Positions 18,499 through 28,848 of a stretch of DNA of 35,116 bases are shown here, piece after piece. A program made the position numbers and the translations under genes. Within the stretch, counting starts at the first letter, position 1, and each line of letters begins with the position of its first letter. The DNA comes from Porticoccaceae bacterium. GTDB taxonomy: Bacteria > Pseudomonadota > Gammaproteobacteria > Pseudomonadales > Porticoccaceae. Location of the stretch: the NCBI GenBank assembly GCA_028822945.1, contig JAPKCN010000003.1, forward strand, positions 1 to 35,116, in the 5' to 3' direction. The notes under the pieces were generated by a model. That model was not told where the DNA came from and did no database searches. It saw only the letters and a list, made by a program, of their open reading frames with translations.

Positions 18499-19668
18499 CT
18501 ATGCACGCCACTTCTGTTGGTGTTGTTCGACAAAGTCTTGCAGTGCCGCGAGCACATTGGGGATGCACGCCTCACCAAAGCCGATGCGAAAGTAGTCTCG
18601 GTAGGCGCTTACTGCGTTGGTGTCGTTTGGATCGGTAAAGACATAAGCTGGCTTGATCGATATACCAGCACTGGCAAGCTGTATAGCCAGCTCTGCAGCC
18701 GACATTGGGCCGCTAAACTTGACGAAAGCAACCGCGCCTGCGGTCGGTCTCACCCACTGAAAAAAGTGTGCGTAGCGCTCAAAAAAGACGTCTAAAAGCT
18801 GCATGTTACGGTCGATAATAGCCAGATTTTTTGACAAGATGGCGTCACTGGCGCGCAGAGTCATCATGCTCTGCAGCTCGCTGGCACGCGCTGGACAGGC
18901 CGAGCCAAAATACAGTACGTCAATACATTGTTGCTTGAGTTTGAGGTCTTGCAGCGCCAACCAACCGATTGTCACACCGCAGGCACCCCAAGGTTTCGAC
19001 ATGGTACACAGGCTAATGCCTCGCGCATAGATATCGGCCATGGCCGGCAGGCGGGTTCTTGGATCGTGCTCGAGATGGCGGTAGACCTCATCGGACATGA
19101 TGTGCAGACTATGGCGCTCGGCCAGAGCCACGAGCTGTTGCTGAAGCGCCGGGCGCATCAGACTGCCAGCCGGGTTAGAGGGCTCGTTAATCACCAGATA
19201 GCGAGTATTGCTGCGAATCGCCGCTTTTACCTCGGCGATCTGGATCTGCCAGCCGTGTTCGGCTTTGAGCCTAATACTTGTCACCTCGGCATCGGCGAAC
19301 ACTGGTGCCTGCTGCACCGACTGGTAGCCTGGCGTAAACACAATGGCATGGTCGGCACGGGTCAAAAGGGCACAGGCGCAGGTTTGTAACGCTACCTGAC
19401 CACCGGCAAATACCAGTATATTGTCGGCACTGATCTGCTCACCGTAAAAACCCGCAATCGTAGTGCGCAGATCTAGGCTGCCGCCAGTGGGCGTATAGTC
19501 GAGGGCGTGCAGATGAAATTCGTCGAGCAGGGCATGGTCGCCGCGCGCTTCGGTCAGTTCGACTAGTTCGCGCATTGTCAGCGGTTGCGCAAACGAGTTA
19601 GAAAAACTCAGCGGTGCCCCGCGGGTAATTTTTTTGTGTTGCTTGGACCAAGGCGTTTTAGACGACAT
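18499..19668 (-). CDS. Class I/II PLP-dependent aminotransferase
   Basis: 389 aa: YTPTGGSLDLRTTIAGFY, NEPSNPAGSLM, SDEVYRHLEHD, CTMSKPWGACGVTIGWLA (PLP Lys), DYFRIGFGE. Confidence 0.88.
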   Translation of the reverse strand: MSSKTPWSKQHKKITRGAPLSFSNSFAQPLTMRELVELTEARGDHALLDEFHLHALDYTPTGGSLDLRTTIAGFYGEQISADNILVFAGGQVALQTCACALLTRADHAIVFTPGYQSVQQAPVFADAEVTSIRLKAEHGWQIQIAEVKAAIRSNTRYLVINEPSNPAGSLMRPALQQQLVALAERHSLHIMSDEVYRHLEHDPRTRLPAMADIYARGISLCTMSKPWGACGVTIGWLALQDLKLKQQCIDVLYFGSACPARASELQSMMTLRASDAILSKNLAIIDRNMQLLDVFFERYAHFFQWVRPTAGAVAFVKFSGPMSAAELAIQLASAGISIKPAYVFTDPNDTNAVSAYRDYFRIGFGEACIPNVLAALQDFVEQHQQKWRA

Positions 19669-19718
19669 TGAACGGCTCCGCGGCAGTGTTAGCAGTTTGC
19701 AACTGGCTTGCGCTGGGG

Positions 19719-20690
19719 TTACTGAAAGATGAACTTCTCAACCTCCAACTGCTGCAAGAGTTTTTGCCCGTCTGCCAACGTGGTTAAAATATAGCTGTTG
19801 TCTGGATATTTTTTGGCTTCGTGAGACGACATTACCATGCTTGTAACCAGCCGCATGGCCGCCAGTTCATAAAGTACTGCCAGCTCGTTGTCGTGCAGCT
19901 CAAATTCGGCGCAGTATCCTTCAATAATGGCCGTGGCGGCCATTCCGATATCGGCCTCGTCGAGAAGCAGGTAGGCCAAGCCTATAGCTAACTCGTTAAC
20001 CTGACGGCTATACACCATATCACCAAAGTCGATCAACCCATGCATGTGTTTTGGATTGGCGCCGTCGATGATCAGGTTGTGTTCATTGGCATCACCGTGA
20101 ATGACCGCTTTGCGCAGTCCGCACAATTGCGGCACCACGCAGTTTTCGTAGTGGGTAAATAGTCGAGCGATGCGATCGCGGTTGTGGTTGTCGACAACAT
20201 CGTCGAGGTGTGCGCGGCAGCCGATCACATTGTCCAGATCCCACAGATAGCCTGGGCGTTCGCTGGAAGGGTGGTTAAAACCCTGCAGGCTGCGCGATAG
20301 CTGGCCGAGAAACCGTCCGGCATCGCGGTAAAGTGCTGCCGATTTCACCCCGCTGGAAAGCACCACTCCCTCTACATAACTCAAGACATAGACGCTAAAA
20401 CCATCAATTTGCGTGAGCATGTCGCCACTACGGGTTTTCACCGGCACCGGAAAACTCAACTGCGGCGCGTTGCTCGCTAGCAACTGCATTGCCTGATGCT
20501 GCATTTCCAGTAACTGGCGGTCCCAGCGGCGGTTAGCAATTTTAAATACGTACCGAGCTTGGGGGCCAGTGATCAGCGCATTTTGATCTTCAAACGACAC
20601 TAGCGGCGTTATCTGGCCCTCAATACCATAAAGTTCGCGGGCGTATTGGGCGACAGTTTCGGGCGCAAAATTGGGGACTTCGGCGATCAT
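19719..20690 (-). CDS. APH-type phosphotransferase (hydroxylysine/homoserine-kinase-like)
   Basis: 323 aa: AVIHGDANEHNLII (Brenner motif), GLIDFGDMVYSRQVNELAIGLAYLLLD. 50 bp upstream of the aminotransferase on the same strand. Confidence 0.85.
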   Translation of the reverse strand: MIAEVPNFAPETVAQYARELYGIEGQITPLVSFEDQNALITGPQARYVFKIANRRWDRQLLEMQHQAMQLLASNAPQLSFPVPVKTRSGDMLTQIDGFSVYVLSYVEGVVLSSGVKSAALYRDAGRFLGQLSRSLQGFNHPSSERPGYLWDLDNVIGCRAHLDDVVDNHNRDRIARLFTHYENCVVPQLCGLRKAVIHGDANEHNLIIDGANPKHMHGLIDFGDMVYSRQVNELAIGLAYLLLDEADIGMAATAIIEGYCAEFELHDNELAVLYELAAMRLVTSMVMSSHEAKKYPDNSYILTTLADGQKLLQQLEVEKFIFQ

Positions 20691-21409
20691 CTATGGCTTC
20701 CTTTTGACGTTATAGCAATGCGTTACTGACCAACGAAAATCGCGGCAATGAGTGCGCTGTTAACTCGATGGCCTTGGGGTGGTGGCGTTGACCCGGCTGG
20801 TTCCGGTCGCGGCAACACCCATGATAGATGACCGCTCGGTATTCTATAATCGACCACAATAATTATCAATTTGTGCACACTCGGGCCTACGCCCAGCAAT
20901 CGCAGCATTACCGTGCGTTTAGTTCAAAGGGTGCGCTAGTGCGCAAGACATTAACATTCCTGATCTGTGCTGCAAATCTATAGTAATCGGCGGTCGTGGC
21001 ATCGTCGTGAGACGTTATCATAATCGCCCGATATTGCCTTTAGCCACATATTTTATGTAGTATTTTACTGCCCAGAGCGCAACTCGCGCCTAAAAACTCC
21101 GAATAATAGTCTCAGAGCTGTGTTTAGATCTGTTGATAAGCGCTTTTCATAGTGCATAAGTCCAAGCCTCCGTGCCGGAATATCAACAATATTTTTGTTT
21201 TTTTACTACTGTATCGGCCCTCGGTAAAGCTAAACGGCGTGCGATGTCAGGAGCGTAGACTGACACCCTCCCGGCTGTAGATTTTCGCAGCGTAGGCCTC
21301 CTTTAAAGACTGCGCACGCGGCAGATATGCTTGCGCAACCCAAACTAACGGACACGCTAAGCCGATGACTATAGTGACCTCGAGCTGTCCGGCAGGCACA
21401 CTGGCGGTT

Positions 21410-22411
21410 ATGCAAAAATGCCTATTAAAAGCTATTCTTGGGGGTCTTTTTAGCATGTCTGTAGGGGTGTTGGCGGAGTCTCGCTACCAGCCTTTGCAAT
21501 ATGCCGATATGAACGCTTTGAGTATGCACTTTGGCGGCCCATGGGCGAGCGCGCCGGCGGTTCTCGGGCGCGGTCAGTGGCAGTGGCAGTTGAGTAGCGA
21601 TATTGGCAACACCGTGCAGCTTGAAGGGTCGGCCGAAACCTCCGAGCAGTTACTGATCGATGCCGAGACCCAGCGGCATATGGCGATATTTGAATACGGC
21701 TTGGGTGGCGATTGGAATATCCTCCTCGCAGTGCCCTATGTGCGTCACAGCGGCGGTTCGCTGGATGGTTTTATCGACGATTTTCACAGCGCCTTGGGAT
21801 TTCCATCCGGTCCGCGCGCCCAGCGTAGCGCAGACGACTTCACTATTAGCTATAGGCGTGACGGGGCACTGCTGGTCGACATAGATCAACCGCAATGCGG
21901 TTTAGGCGATGTGTCACTGGCACTCACGCGGGATTTTTCGAGTGCGTGGGAAGATCCGTTGAGTGTTGGTTTGCGGCTCAAATTTCCCACCGGCGAGGCT
22001 GATGACTTGACCGGTTCGGGCACCTATGACGCGGCGCTCTGGGCGTCGACATCACACGCCTTGTTCGGCGATGTATCGCACTATCTGTCGCTGGCGACAG
22101 TGGTAGTCGAGGGTCGCGGCGGGCTGCTCGCAGATATGCGTAACAGCGCCTACGGCGCCGCAACGTATGGCTGGGCCTGGCGCTACAGCGACTTGCTGGA
22201 ATTTAAATTGCAGGTCGACACGCGCAGTGCTATCTACAACCACAGTCGCATGCGCGCTCTGGGCCATTCGACCGCGGCCAGTATTGGCGGCACTCTGCAC
22301 TTGCCGCGCGGCTATAAACTCGATATTGCGGTGGTCGAAGACATCGACGTAGGCACGTCGCCAGATGTAGTATTTCAGTTGGTTTTGCGGCATCGCTGGC
22401 AAGCCCGCTAG
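21410..22411 (+). CDS. DUF3187-like probable outer-membrane protein
   Basis: ORF 21365-22411; ATG 21410 gives signal peptide MQKCLLKAILGGLFSMSVGVLAES. PLQYADMNALSMHFGGPWA and beta-barrel-like alternating segments. Confidence 0.65.
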   Translation: MQKCLLKAILGGLFSMSVGVLAESRYQPLQYADMNALSMHFGGPWASAPAVLGRGQWQWQLSSDIGNTVQLEGSAETSEQLLIDAETQRHMAIFEYGLGGDWNILLAVPYVRHSGGSLDGFIDDFHSALGFPSGPRAQRSADDFTISYRRDGALLVDIDQPQCGLGDVSLALTRDFSSAWEDPLSVGLRLKFPTGEADDLTGSGTYDAALWASTSHALFGDVSHYLSLATVVVEGRGGLLADMRNSAYGAATYGWAWRYSDLLEFKLQVDTRSAIYNHSRMRALGHSTAASIGGTLHLPRGYKLDIAVVEDIDVGTSPDVVFQLVLRHRWQAR

Positions 22412-22584
22412 CGACCATTTAGGCACGCGTGCCAAGCGATGTTGGCAAAAGCTGCACATCGCGCATGGCAACTGTGCATAAAGCGGTTGTGGGGCGCGTC
22501 ATATAGCAGTAAAATCCGCGACCTTTGACGTCCAATTAGATTCCTACCCAACAAGCCGCAACCGTAGATACCGGAGATTGTTTT

Positions 22585-23010
22585 ATGGCGAGTGAACAGA
22601 CCCTTTCGATTATTAAACCCGATGCCGTCGCGAAAAATGCGGTTGGACAAATTTTAAGCCGCTTCGAAGCCGCTGGTCTGCAAATTATTGCCTGTAAAAT
22701 GCAGCAATTGAGCACCGAACAGGCCGAGGGCTTTTATGCCGAGCACCGCGAGCGCCCGTTTTTTAAGGATTTGGTAGCGTTTATGACGTCGGGCCCCGTG
22801 TCGGTGCAGGTTTTGGCCGGCGACAATGCCATTACGGTAAACCGCGATCTAATGGGCGCGACCAACCCAAAAGAGGCCGGCGCCGGCACCATCCGTGCCG
22901 ACTTTGCCGAATCTATCGATGCCAATGCTGTGCACGGTTCGGATTCGGGCACCTCTGCGGCCCGCGAGATCGCCTACTTTTTTGCCGACGGCGAGATTTG
23001 TGCGCGCTGA
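22585..23010 (+). CDS. ndk: Nucleoside diphosphate kinase
   Basis: [58 protein letters not shown]. Confidence 0.98.
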   Translation: MASEQTLSIIKPDAVAKNAVGQILSRFEAAGLQIIACKMQQLSTEQAEGFYAEHRERPFFKDLVAFMTSGPVSVQVLAGDNAITVNRDLMGATNPKEAGAGTIRADFAESIDANAVHGSDSGTSAAREIAYFFADGEICAR

Positions 23011-23030
23011 TAAGGAGATAATCGAGGTCT

Positions 23031-24227
23031 ATGTCCCTAGAGCCAGCAATCAGTGTAACGCCTAGCGAGATTGATAAGGTCAATCTGTTGGGGTTGTCTG
23101 CCTCGAGTCTTGGCGATCTATTTGAGCAAATGGGTGAAAAACGCTTTCGCGGCACGCAGATTTTGAAGTGGATTCATCAGATGGGGGTTTGTGATCTCGA
23201 TCAGATGACCAATATCTCCAAGCCGTTGCGGGCGCGACTGGCGGAGCTCGGCGAAGTGCGTATTCCCGAGGTTGTGAGTTGCCAAGACTCGGTTGACGGA
23301 ACCCGCAAATGGCTGATTCGCGTGGATGGCGGCAGTTGTATAGAGATGGTATATATCCCCGAGCGCGAGCGCGGCACGCTGTGTGTGTCGTCGCAGATTG
23401 GCTGTGCACTGGATTGTGCCTTTTGCGCGACCGGCAAACAGGGATTTAATCGCGATCTAACGGCCGCCGAAATTATCGGCCAAGTATGGATTGCCGCAGA
23501 CTCCTTTAATCAATTCGATGTCGCCGCGCCTCGCCGCGTCACTAATGTGGTGATGATGGGGATGGGCGAGCCACTAATGAATTTTGACAATGTTGTCGAC
23601 GCCATGAACCTGATGCTCGACGACAACGCCTATGGACTGTCGAAACGCCGGGTGACTCTGAGCACTGCCGGGGTGGTACCAGCACTTGAAAAGCTCGGCG
23701 ATGTGTCGGATGTGTCGCTGGCGATCTCACTGCATGCTCCAACTGACGAATTACGCAATCAATTGGTGCCGATCAATCGTAAGTACTCACTCGATGAGTT
23801 TGTCGCGAGCGCGCGCCGCTATCTCGAAAAAATGCCCGATAAACGACGCAAAATTACAGTTGAATACACCTTGATGGATCAGGTCAACGACCGCAGCATA
23901 CATGCAAAGCAATTGGCCGAATTACTCCGCGATCTGCCGTGTAAAATCAACTTAATACCGTTCAATCCGTTTCCTGGAACTGACTTCAAACGCGTGACCA
24001 ATACGGCACTCAATCGCTTTAGGGACATTCTCCATCGGGACGGTTACACTGTGACCGTGCGCACTACTCGGGGCGACGATATAGCCGCTGCCTGCGGTCA
24101 ACTGGCTGGTCAAGTAAACGATAAAACCCGCCGTCAGGCACGTTACAAAAAGCGACTGGAAGAACGCGAAGGAGAACATAGTCAAGCGTTGGATCGAGAG
24201 TCACGACCGATCAAAGTAATCGGTTAA
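23031..24227 (+). CDS. rlmN: Dual-specificity 23S rRNA/tRNA adenine-C2 methyltransferase (radical SAM)
   Basis: [58 protein letters not shown]. Confidence 0.98.
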   Translation: MSLEPAISVTPSEIDKVNLLGLSASSLGDLFEQMGEKRFRGTQILKWIHQMGVCDLDQMTNISKPLRARLAELGEVRIPEVVSCQDSVDGTRKWLIRVDGGSCIEMVYIPERERGTLCVSSQIGCALDCAFCATGKQGFNRDLTAAEIIGQVWIAADSFNQFDVAAPRRVTNVVMMGMGEPLMNFDNVVDAMNLMLDDNAYGLSKRRVTLSTAGVVPALEKLGDVSDVSLAISLHAPTDELRNQLVPINRKYSLDEFVASARRYLEKMPDKRRKITVEYTLMDQVNDRSIHAKQLAELLRDLPCKINLIPFNPFPGTDFKRVTNTALNRFRDILHRDGYTVTVRTTRGDDIAAACGQLAGQVNDKTRRQARYKKRLEEREGEHSQALDRESRPIKVIG

Positions 24228-24247
24228 ATCCGCGCAGCGGGTTTTAA
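24226..24247 (+). terminator. Intrinsic terminator-like hairpin after rlmN
   Basis: AAATCCGC-GCA-GCGGGTTT with T tail, overlapping the rlmN stop. Confidence 0.5.
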
Positions 24248-24339
24248 TAGTATTGGCAGAGCCCGAGCGCTCGGCGTTATTTGCGCCGATATGGGCCCCG
24301 ACACAGATCATTGAAATAGGCAATAGCGTAGCGTAACCG

Positions 24340-25464
24340 ATGTTTAGCGAAACTCCCATAGTGCGCCGCAAATCGCGCCAGATCATGGTCGGCAATGTGC
24401 CGGTGGGTGGTGGCGCGCCGATTTCGGTGCAGAGTATGACTAATACTAGCACCGGCGATGTGGTGGCGACAGTCGCGCAGATTGAGTCTATTCAAAGGGC
24501 CGGTGCCGATATTGTCCGGGTGTCAGTGCCGTCGATGGAGGAGGCCGAGGCGTTTGGCGAAATTCGCAAGCGCGTCAGCGTGCCGTTGGTTGCGGATATC
24601 CACTTCGATCATAAGATAGCTCTGAGGGTAGCCGACCTCGGGGTAGATTGTCTGCGTATAAATCCGGGTAACATTTCGCGCGAAGATCGTCTTCGCGAGG
24701 TAATCTTCAAGGCCAGAGATCTGCAAATACCCATTCGAATTGGTGTGAATGCCGGTTCGCTGGGTAGAGATCTGTTGCGTAAGTATAAAGAACCAACGGC
24801 CGAGGCGATGGTTGAATCGGCTATGCGCAACGTCGATTTACTCGATAAATACGACTTTCAAGATTTTAAGGTCAGCGTCAAAGCCTCGGATATTTTTATG
24901 GCGGTGGCTGCCTACCGCAGTCTAGCGAAAAAAATACAACAGCCGTTGCACCTAGGCATTACCGAAGCCGGCGGTTTGCGCTCGGGCACGGTCAAATCGG
25001 CGATCGGTCTGGGCGCACTGTTGCTCGACGGCATTGGCGACACAGTGCGCATCTCACTGGCCGCCGATCCCGCCGAGGAGGCGCGCGTGGCCTGGGATAT
25101 GTTGCGCAGCTTGCGCCTGCGCAGCAAGGGTATTCATTTTATTGCCTGCCCAAGCTGTTCGCGGCAAAACTTCGATGTAATCAAGACAGTAAACGCGCTT
25201 GAAACGCGCCTCGAGGACATTACCGTGCCAATGGACGTGTCGATTATCGGGTGCATTGTGAATGGCCCCGGCGAGGCTAAGGAGTCTGATTTTGGTCTAA
25301 CCGGCGGCAGTCCAGCGAATCTGGTTTATATCGACGGTAAACCGGACCACAAGATTAGCCAGGACGATCTAATCGATCAACTAGAGCGCGAGATTCGCGC
25401 CAAGGCGGCGGTTAAACAGGCGGAAATAGATGCTGCTGGTAAAGACATTATCGCCAAGGCTTAA
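24340..25464 (+). CDS. ispG: 4-hydroxy-3-methylbut-2-enyl-diphosphate synthase (flavodoxin)
   Basis: [59 protein letters not shown]. Confidence 0.98.
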   Translation: MFSETPIVRRKSRQIMVGNVPVGGGAPISVQSMTNTSTGDVVATVAQIESIQRAGADIVRVSVPSMEEAEAFGEIRKRVSVPLVADIHFDHKIALRVADLGVDCLRINPGNISREDRLREVIFKARDLQIPIRIGVNAGSLGRDLLRKYKEPTAEAMVESAMRNVDLLDKYDFQDFKVSVKASDIFMAVAAYRSLAKKIQQPLHLGITEAGGLRSGTVKSAIGLGALLLDGIGDTVRISLAADPAEEARVAWDMLRSLRLRSKGIHFIACPSCSRQNFDVIKTVNALETRLEDITVPMDVSIIGCIVNGPGEAKESDFGLTGGSPANLVYIDGKPDHKISQDDLIDQLEREIRAKAAVKQAEIDAAGKDIIAKA

Positions 25465-25556
25465 TAGTTATCGCCCGTGACGGGCACAGAGTTAAATCTG
25501 CAATAGTGGGCTCGACAATATTAGTCGCTCGCGTAATCAACAGTTGAGATATTTAA

Positions 25557-26828
25557 ATGAAGATCCAGTCGATCAGGGGTATGAACGATATTCTCCCCGA
25601 CCAGTCTGCCAACTGGCAGTATCTCGAACAGACTCTGACCGAGGTGCTGGCGGCCTATGCCTACCGCGAAATCCGTATGCCTATCCTGGAGCAGAGCGAG
25701 TTGTTCAAGCGCTCGATTGGCAGTGTCACCGACATTGTAGAAAAAGAGATGTACAGCTTTGAAGATCGTAATGGTGATCAACTGAGTCTGCGGCCAGAGG
25801 GCACGGCTGGTTGTGTACGCGCCTGTATTCAGCAGGGCTTACTGCACAATCAGACACAGCGCCTATGGTATCAGGGGCCAATGTTTCGTCACGAGCGCCC
25901 GCAAAAGGGTCGACTGCGTCAGTTTCATCAGGTCGGGGTCGAGGCTTTTGGTTTTTCTGGGCCAGATATCGATGCCGAATTACTCATCCTAACGGCGCGC
26001 CTGTGGCGGCAGTTAGGTATTCAACAGGGTCTAATCTTACAGATTAACTCGCTCGGTGAAGCGGCCGATCGGGCGCGCTATCGGCTCGCATTGGTGGCGT
26101 ATCTCGGCGATCGACAAGACCAGTTAGACGCCGACAGTCAGCTGCGCTTGCAGACCAATCCGATGCGTATATTGGATAGCAAAAATCTAGCGACCCAGGC
26201 GCTGCTCGAAGGCGCGCCCGTGCTAGCGGAGTTTATTGACGGTGCATCGCGCGAGCATTTTGAAAAACTCTGTGGCCTACTCGATGCCGCTGGCGTCGTT
26301 TATGAAGTTAATCCGCGGTTAGTGCGCGGTTTAGACTATTATTCAAAGACAGTATTTGAGTGGGTGACCGATTCATTAGGCGCACAGGGTACGGTGTGCG
26401 CCGGTGGTCGTTACGACGGCCTAGTCGAGCAGATTGGCGGTAAGCCGTGCCCCGGTGTTGGCTTTGCCCTCGGCATGGAAAGGTTGCTTTTGCTGCTTGA
26501 CGCCTTGGATGCTGTCCCCGATAGTGTCGCGCGGCAGGTGGATGTTTACGTTGTGGCGGTCGGCGATGTTGCGGCACAGGCCTCTGCGATAGCCGAGCAA
26601 TTGCGCAGCGAGATCGTCGGTTTGCGGGTTGAATTGCACTGCGCTGGTGGCAGTTTTAAGGCGCAATTAAAAAAAGCCGACAAAAGCGGTGCCAGAGTCG
26701 CGCTAATTCTCGGCGAAGACGAGTGCGCGAATGGCAACTTCGGGGTCAAATATTTGCGCGAAAAGCGCGACCAAGAGACAGTTGATAGAGTTCGACTAGT
26801 AAGCAATTTAGCAACTATTTTTAGCTAA
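25557..26828 (+). CDS. hisS: Histidyl-tRNA synthetase
   Basis: [61 protein letters not shown]. Confidence 0.98.
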   Translation: MKIQSIRGMNDILPDQSANWQYLEQTLTEVLAAYAYREIRMPILEQSELFKRSIGSVTDIVEKEMYSFEDRNGDQLSLRPEGTAGCVRACIQQGLLHNQTQRLWYQGPMFRHERPQKGRLRQFHQVGVEAFGFSGPDIDAELLILTARLWRQLGIQQGLILQINSLGEAADRARYRLALVAYLGDRQDQLDADSQLRLQTNPMRILDSKNLATQALLEGAPVLAEFIDGASREHFEKLCGLLDAAGVVYEVNPRLVRGLDYYSKTVFEWVTDSLGAQGTVCAGGRYDGLVEQIGGKPCPGVGFALGMERLLLLLDALDAVPDSVARQVDVYVVAVGDVAAQASAIAEQLRSEIVGLRVELHCAGGSFKAQLKKADKSGARVALILGEDECANGNFGVKYLREKRDQETVDRVRLVSNLATIFS

Positions 26829-26841
26829 TTAAGGAGTTCCC

Positions 26842-27633
26842 GTGGCGGAATATTCATCTGAAGAAGAACAAATCGAGGCGCTAAAGCGCTGGTGGGGCGA
26901 ATACGGCAACCGAGTGATGCTGGCACTTGCGCTAGTTTTTTGTAGTTACTTTAGCTGGCAATATGTCGATCAGCAGAAACGCGAAAGTGCTGAAAAAGCC
27001 TCGCTAGAGTATGCCGAACTGCTCGAGATGCTCGACCGACAACCGCTTGGCACGGACCTCGATAAGGCGTCTGGCGAAGACGTGTTAGCAGCCGCACAGA
27101 TACTTAAAGCAGACTATGGAAATTCGGTGTATGGCCAGTTTGCCGCCTTAGCCGCGGCGCGCATAGCCGTTGAGCAGGGCGATTTAGACAGCGCAGCCGT
27201 CGAATTGCAATGGCTGTTGGATCATAATCCAGACGAGGTCAAGGAGCGCGTAGTTAGTCTTCGACTGGCGCGCGTCGAAGCGGCACGCGGTAATCTTGAT
27301 GTGGCGCTAGGACTAGTTCAAGGCGTCGATCCGGGCGCGCTCAAGTCGATGTACGAAGAGGCTAAAGGCGATTTTTACGTGCAACAGGGGAATCCTGCAG
27401 CCGCCTTTACCGCCTATCAAGCGGCAGTCGCGTCGAATGGTTCGCGCGACAATGTTATTATCACTGTGCTGCAAATGAAACTCGATCAGGTCACCGCCAG
27501 CGCTGAGCAAGCGCCGCTGGGGGATCAAACCGGGTCGACGGATGAAAGTTCGCCGGTTGAACAAACGCCAGCTGACAGTGCCGTGGACGAGATTTTAACC
27601 GAGGGCGCCGACGCTGCGCAAACGAAGCCATGA
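26842..27633 (+). CDS. yfgM: YfgM/tetratricopeptide ancillary SecYEG translocon protein
   Basis: GTG start; SSEEEQIEALKRWWGEYGNRVMLALALVFCSYFSW; located between hisS and bamB. Confidence 0.93.
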   Translation: MAEYSSEEEQIEALKRWWGEYGNRVMLALALVFCSYFSWQYVDQQKRESAEKASLEYAELLEMLDRQPLGTDLDKASGEDVLAAAQILKADYGNSVYGQFAALAAARIAVEQGDLDSAAVELQWLLDHNPDEVKERVVSLRLARVEAARGNLDVALGLVQGVDPGALKSMYEEAKGDFYVQQGNPAAAFTAYQAAVASNGSRDNVIITVLQMKLDQVTASAEQAPLGDQTGSTDESSPVEQTPADSAVDEILTEGADAAQTKP

Positions 27634-28793
27634 TGGGCCCCCCGACGTGGTTACCTATGCTATTGACTGCAACGTTGGTATCTGGCTGTAGTTGGTTTGG
27701 CGGTGACGATGACGACAGCGAGATTCAACCGGCGGAACTCGAATCATTCGCCGAAGAAGTCCGTCTGCGGCGCGTCTGGTCTAAATCTATCGGCGGCTCA
27801 GATCAAAAATTTTGGCGCAGTCTCAGGCCGAGCGCTAGCGACGAGGTGATCTATGTTGCTAACCATCAGGGTCAAATCAGTGCTTTGACGGTCGCCGATG
27901 GAAAGCAATTGTGGCGTGTTGATCTCGAGGTTGGTGTGTCGGGCGGGGTTGGCTACGGTGCTGATTTGGTGATGGTCGGCACCATAGAGGGCGAAGTCTA
28001 TGCGCTCGACGCCGACGACGGCGGAGTGGTTTGGTCTACGCAGCTGAGCTCTGAAATATTGACCAGCCCCCAGAGCAACGGCGAGGTAGTGGTGGTGCAA
28101 ACCATCGACGATAAAATTTATGCTCTGGATGCCGAGAGTGGCGAAGAGCGTTGGCAACACGATGGCGATGCGCCAATTTTATCGGTGCGCGGGACCAGTA
28201 GCGCGCTGGTAACCAGCAGTATGGTACTGGCCGGTTTTGACTCCGGCAAGTTGATCGCCTTTAATCCAGAGAATGGCTCGCTGATCTGGGAGGCGCGTGT
28301 GGCGCTTCCCAAGGGGCGCACCGAACTCGAGCGCATGGTCGACATCGATGGCGACCCACTTCTGGTTGGTGATGTGATCTATGCGGTTAGCTACCAGGGG
28401 CGTGTTGGTGCCATAACGCGCGGCACAGGCCGCAATCTCTGGTTTCAAGACAGCTCGTCACACCGCTCGCCAGCCCATGGTCAGGATCAAATTTACGTCA
28501 CCGAAGCGGATGACCATGTGCGTGCCTTTCAGGCTGGTAGTGGTCGATCGGTGTGGGATAACGAGGGTCTATTTTTGCGCCGGCTGACTGCGCCGACGGT
28601 ATTTGGGCAGACTATAGCGGTGGCAGATGCCGAGGGCTATTTGCACTTGTTAGACTCCGGCGATGGCCATTTTGTCGGACGTACTAAGGTCGATGGCAGC
28701 GGTGTGGGTGCGACTATGTTGAGTCGCTCCGATCGCCTGATTGTGCAGGCCAACGACGGCTCTTTAACGGCTTACCGCATCGAGGCGCGCTAA
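27630..28793 (+). CDS. bamB: Outer membrane assembly lipoprotein BamB
   Basis: Lipobox LVSGC; PQQ-like beta-propeller repeats (GQISALTVADGKQLWRVDL, GEVYALDADDGGVVWST, DKIYALDAESGEERWQ). Confidence 0.96.
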   Translation: MMGPPTWLPMLLTATLVSGCSWFGGDDDDSEIQPAELESFAEEVRLRRVWSKSIGGSDQKFWRSLRPSASDEVIYVANHQGQISALTVADGKQLWRVDLEVGVSGGVGYGADLVMVGTIEGEVYALDADDGGVVWSTQLSSEILTSPQSNGEVVVVQTIDDKIYALDAESGEERWQHDGDAPILSVRGTSSALVTSSMVLAGFDSGKLIAFNPENGSLIWEARVALPKGRTELERMVDIDGDPLLVGDVIYAVSYQGRVGAITRGTGRNLWFQDSSSHRSPAHGQDQIYVTEADDHVRAFQAGSGRSVWDNEGLFLRRLTAPTVFGQTIAVADAEGYLHLLDSGDGHFVGRTKVDGSGVGATMLSRSDRLIVQANDGSLTAYRIEAR

Positions 28794-28818
28794 TGTTTGT
28801 CAGTCAATACCAACGACT

Positions 28819-28843
28819 GCGGCCAAAGGCCGCGTTTTTATTT
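28819..28843 (+). terminator. Strong intrinsic-terminator-like hairpin between bamB and der
   Basis: GCGGCC(28819-28824)-AAA-GGCCGC(28828-28833) followed by GTTTTTATTT; der ATG at 28849. Confidence 0.75.
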
Positions 28844-28848
28844 AGCCG

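Noticed and set aside
18412-18795. 127-aa plus-strand ORF
   Set aside because: Mostly antisense to the aminotransferase; no motifs.
20691-21364. Long AT-richer intergenic stretch searched for RNA genes or remnants
   Set aside because: No convincing ORF, tRNA fold or repeat found by eye; may just hold promoters.
21247-21456. 69-aa minus-strand ORF with a hydrophobic stretch (EVTIVIGLACPLVWVAQAYLPRAQSLKEAYAAKIYSREGVSLRS)
   Set aside because: Looks somewhat protein-like but overlaps the start of the DUF3187-like gene and has no recognisable family; not enough support.
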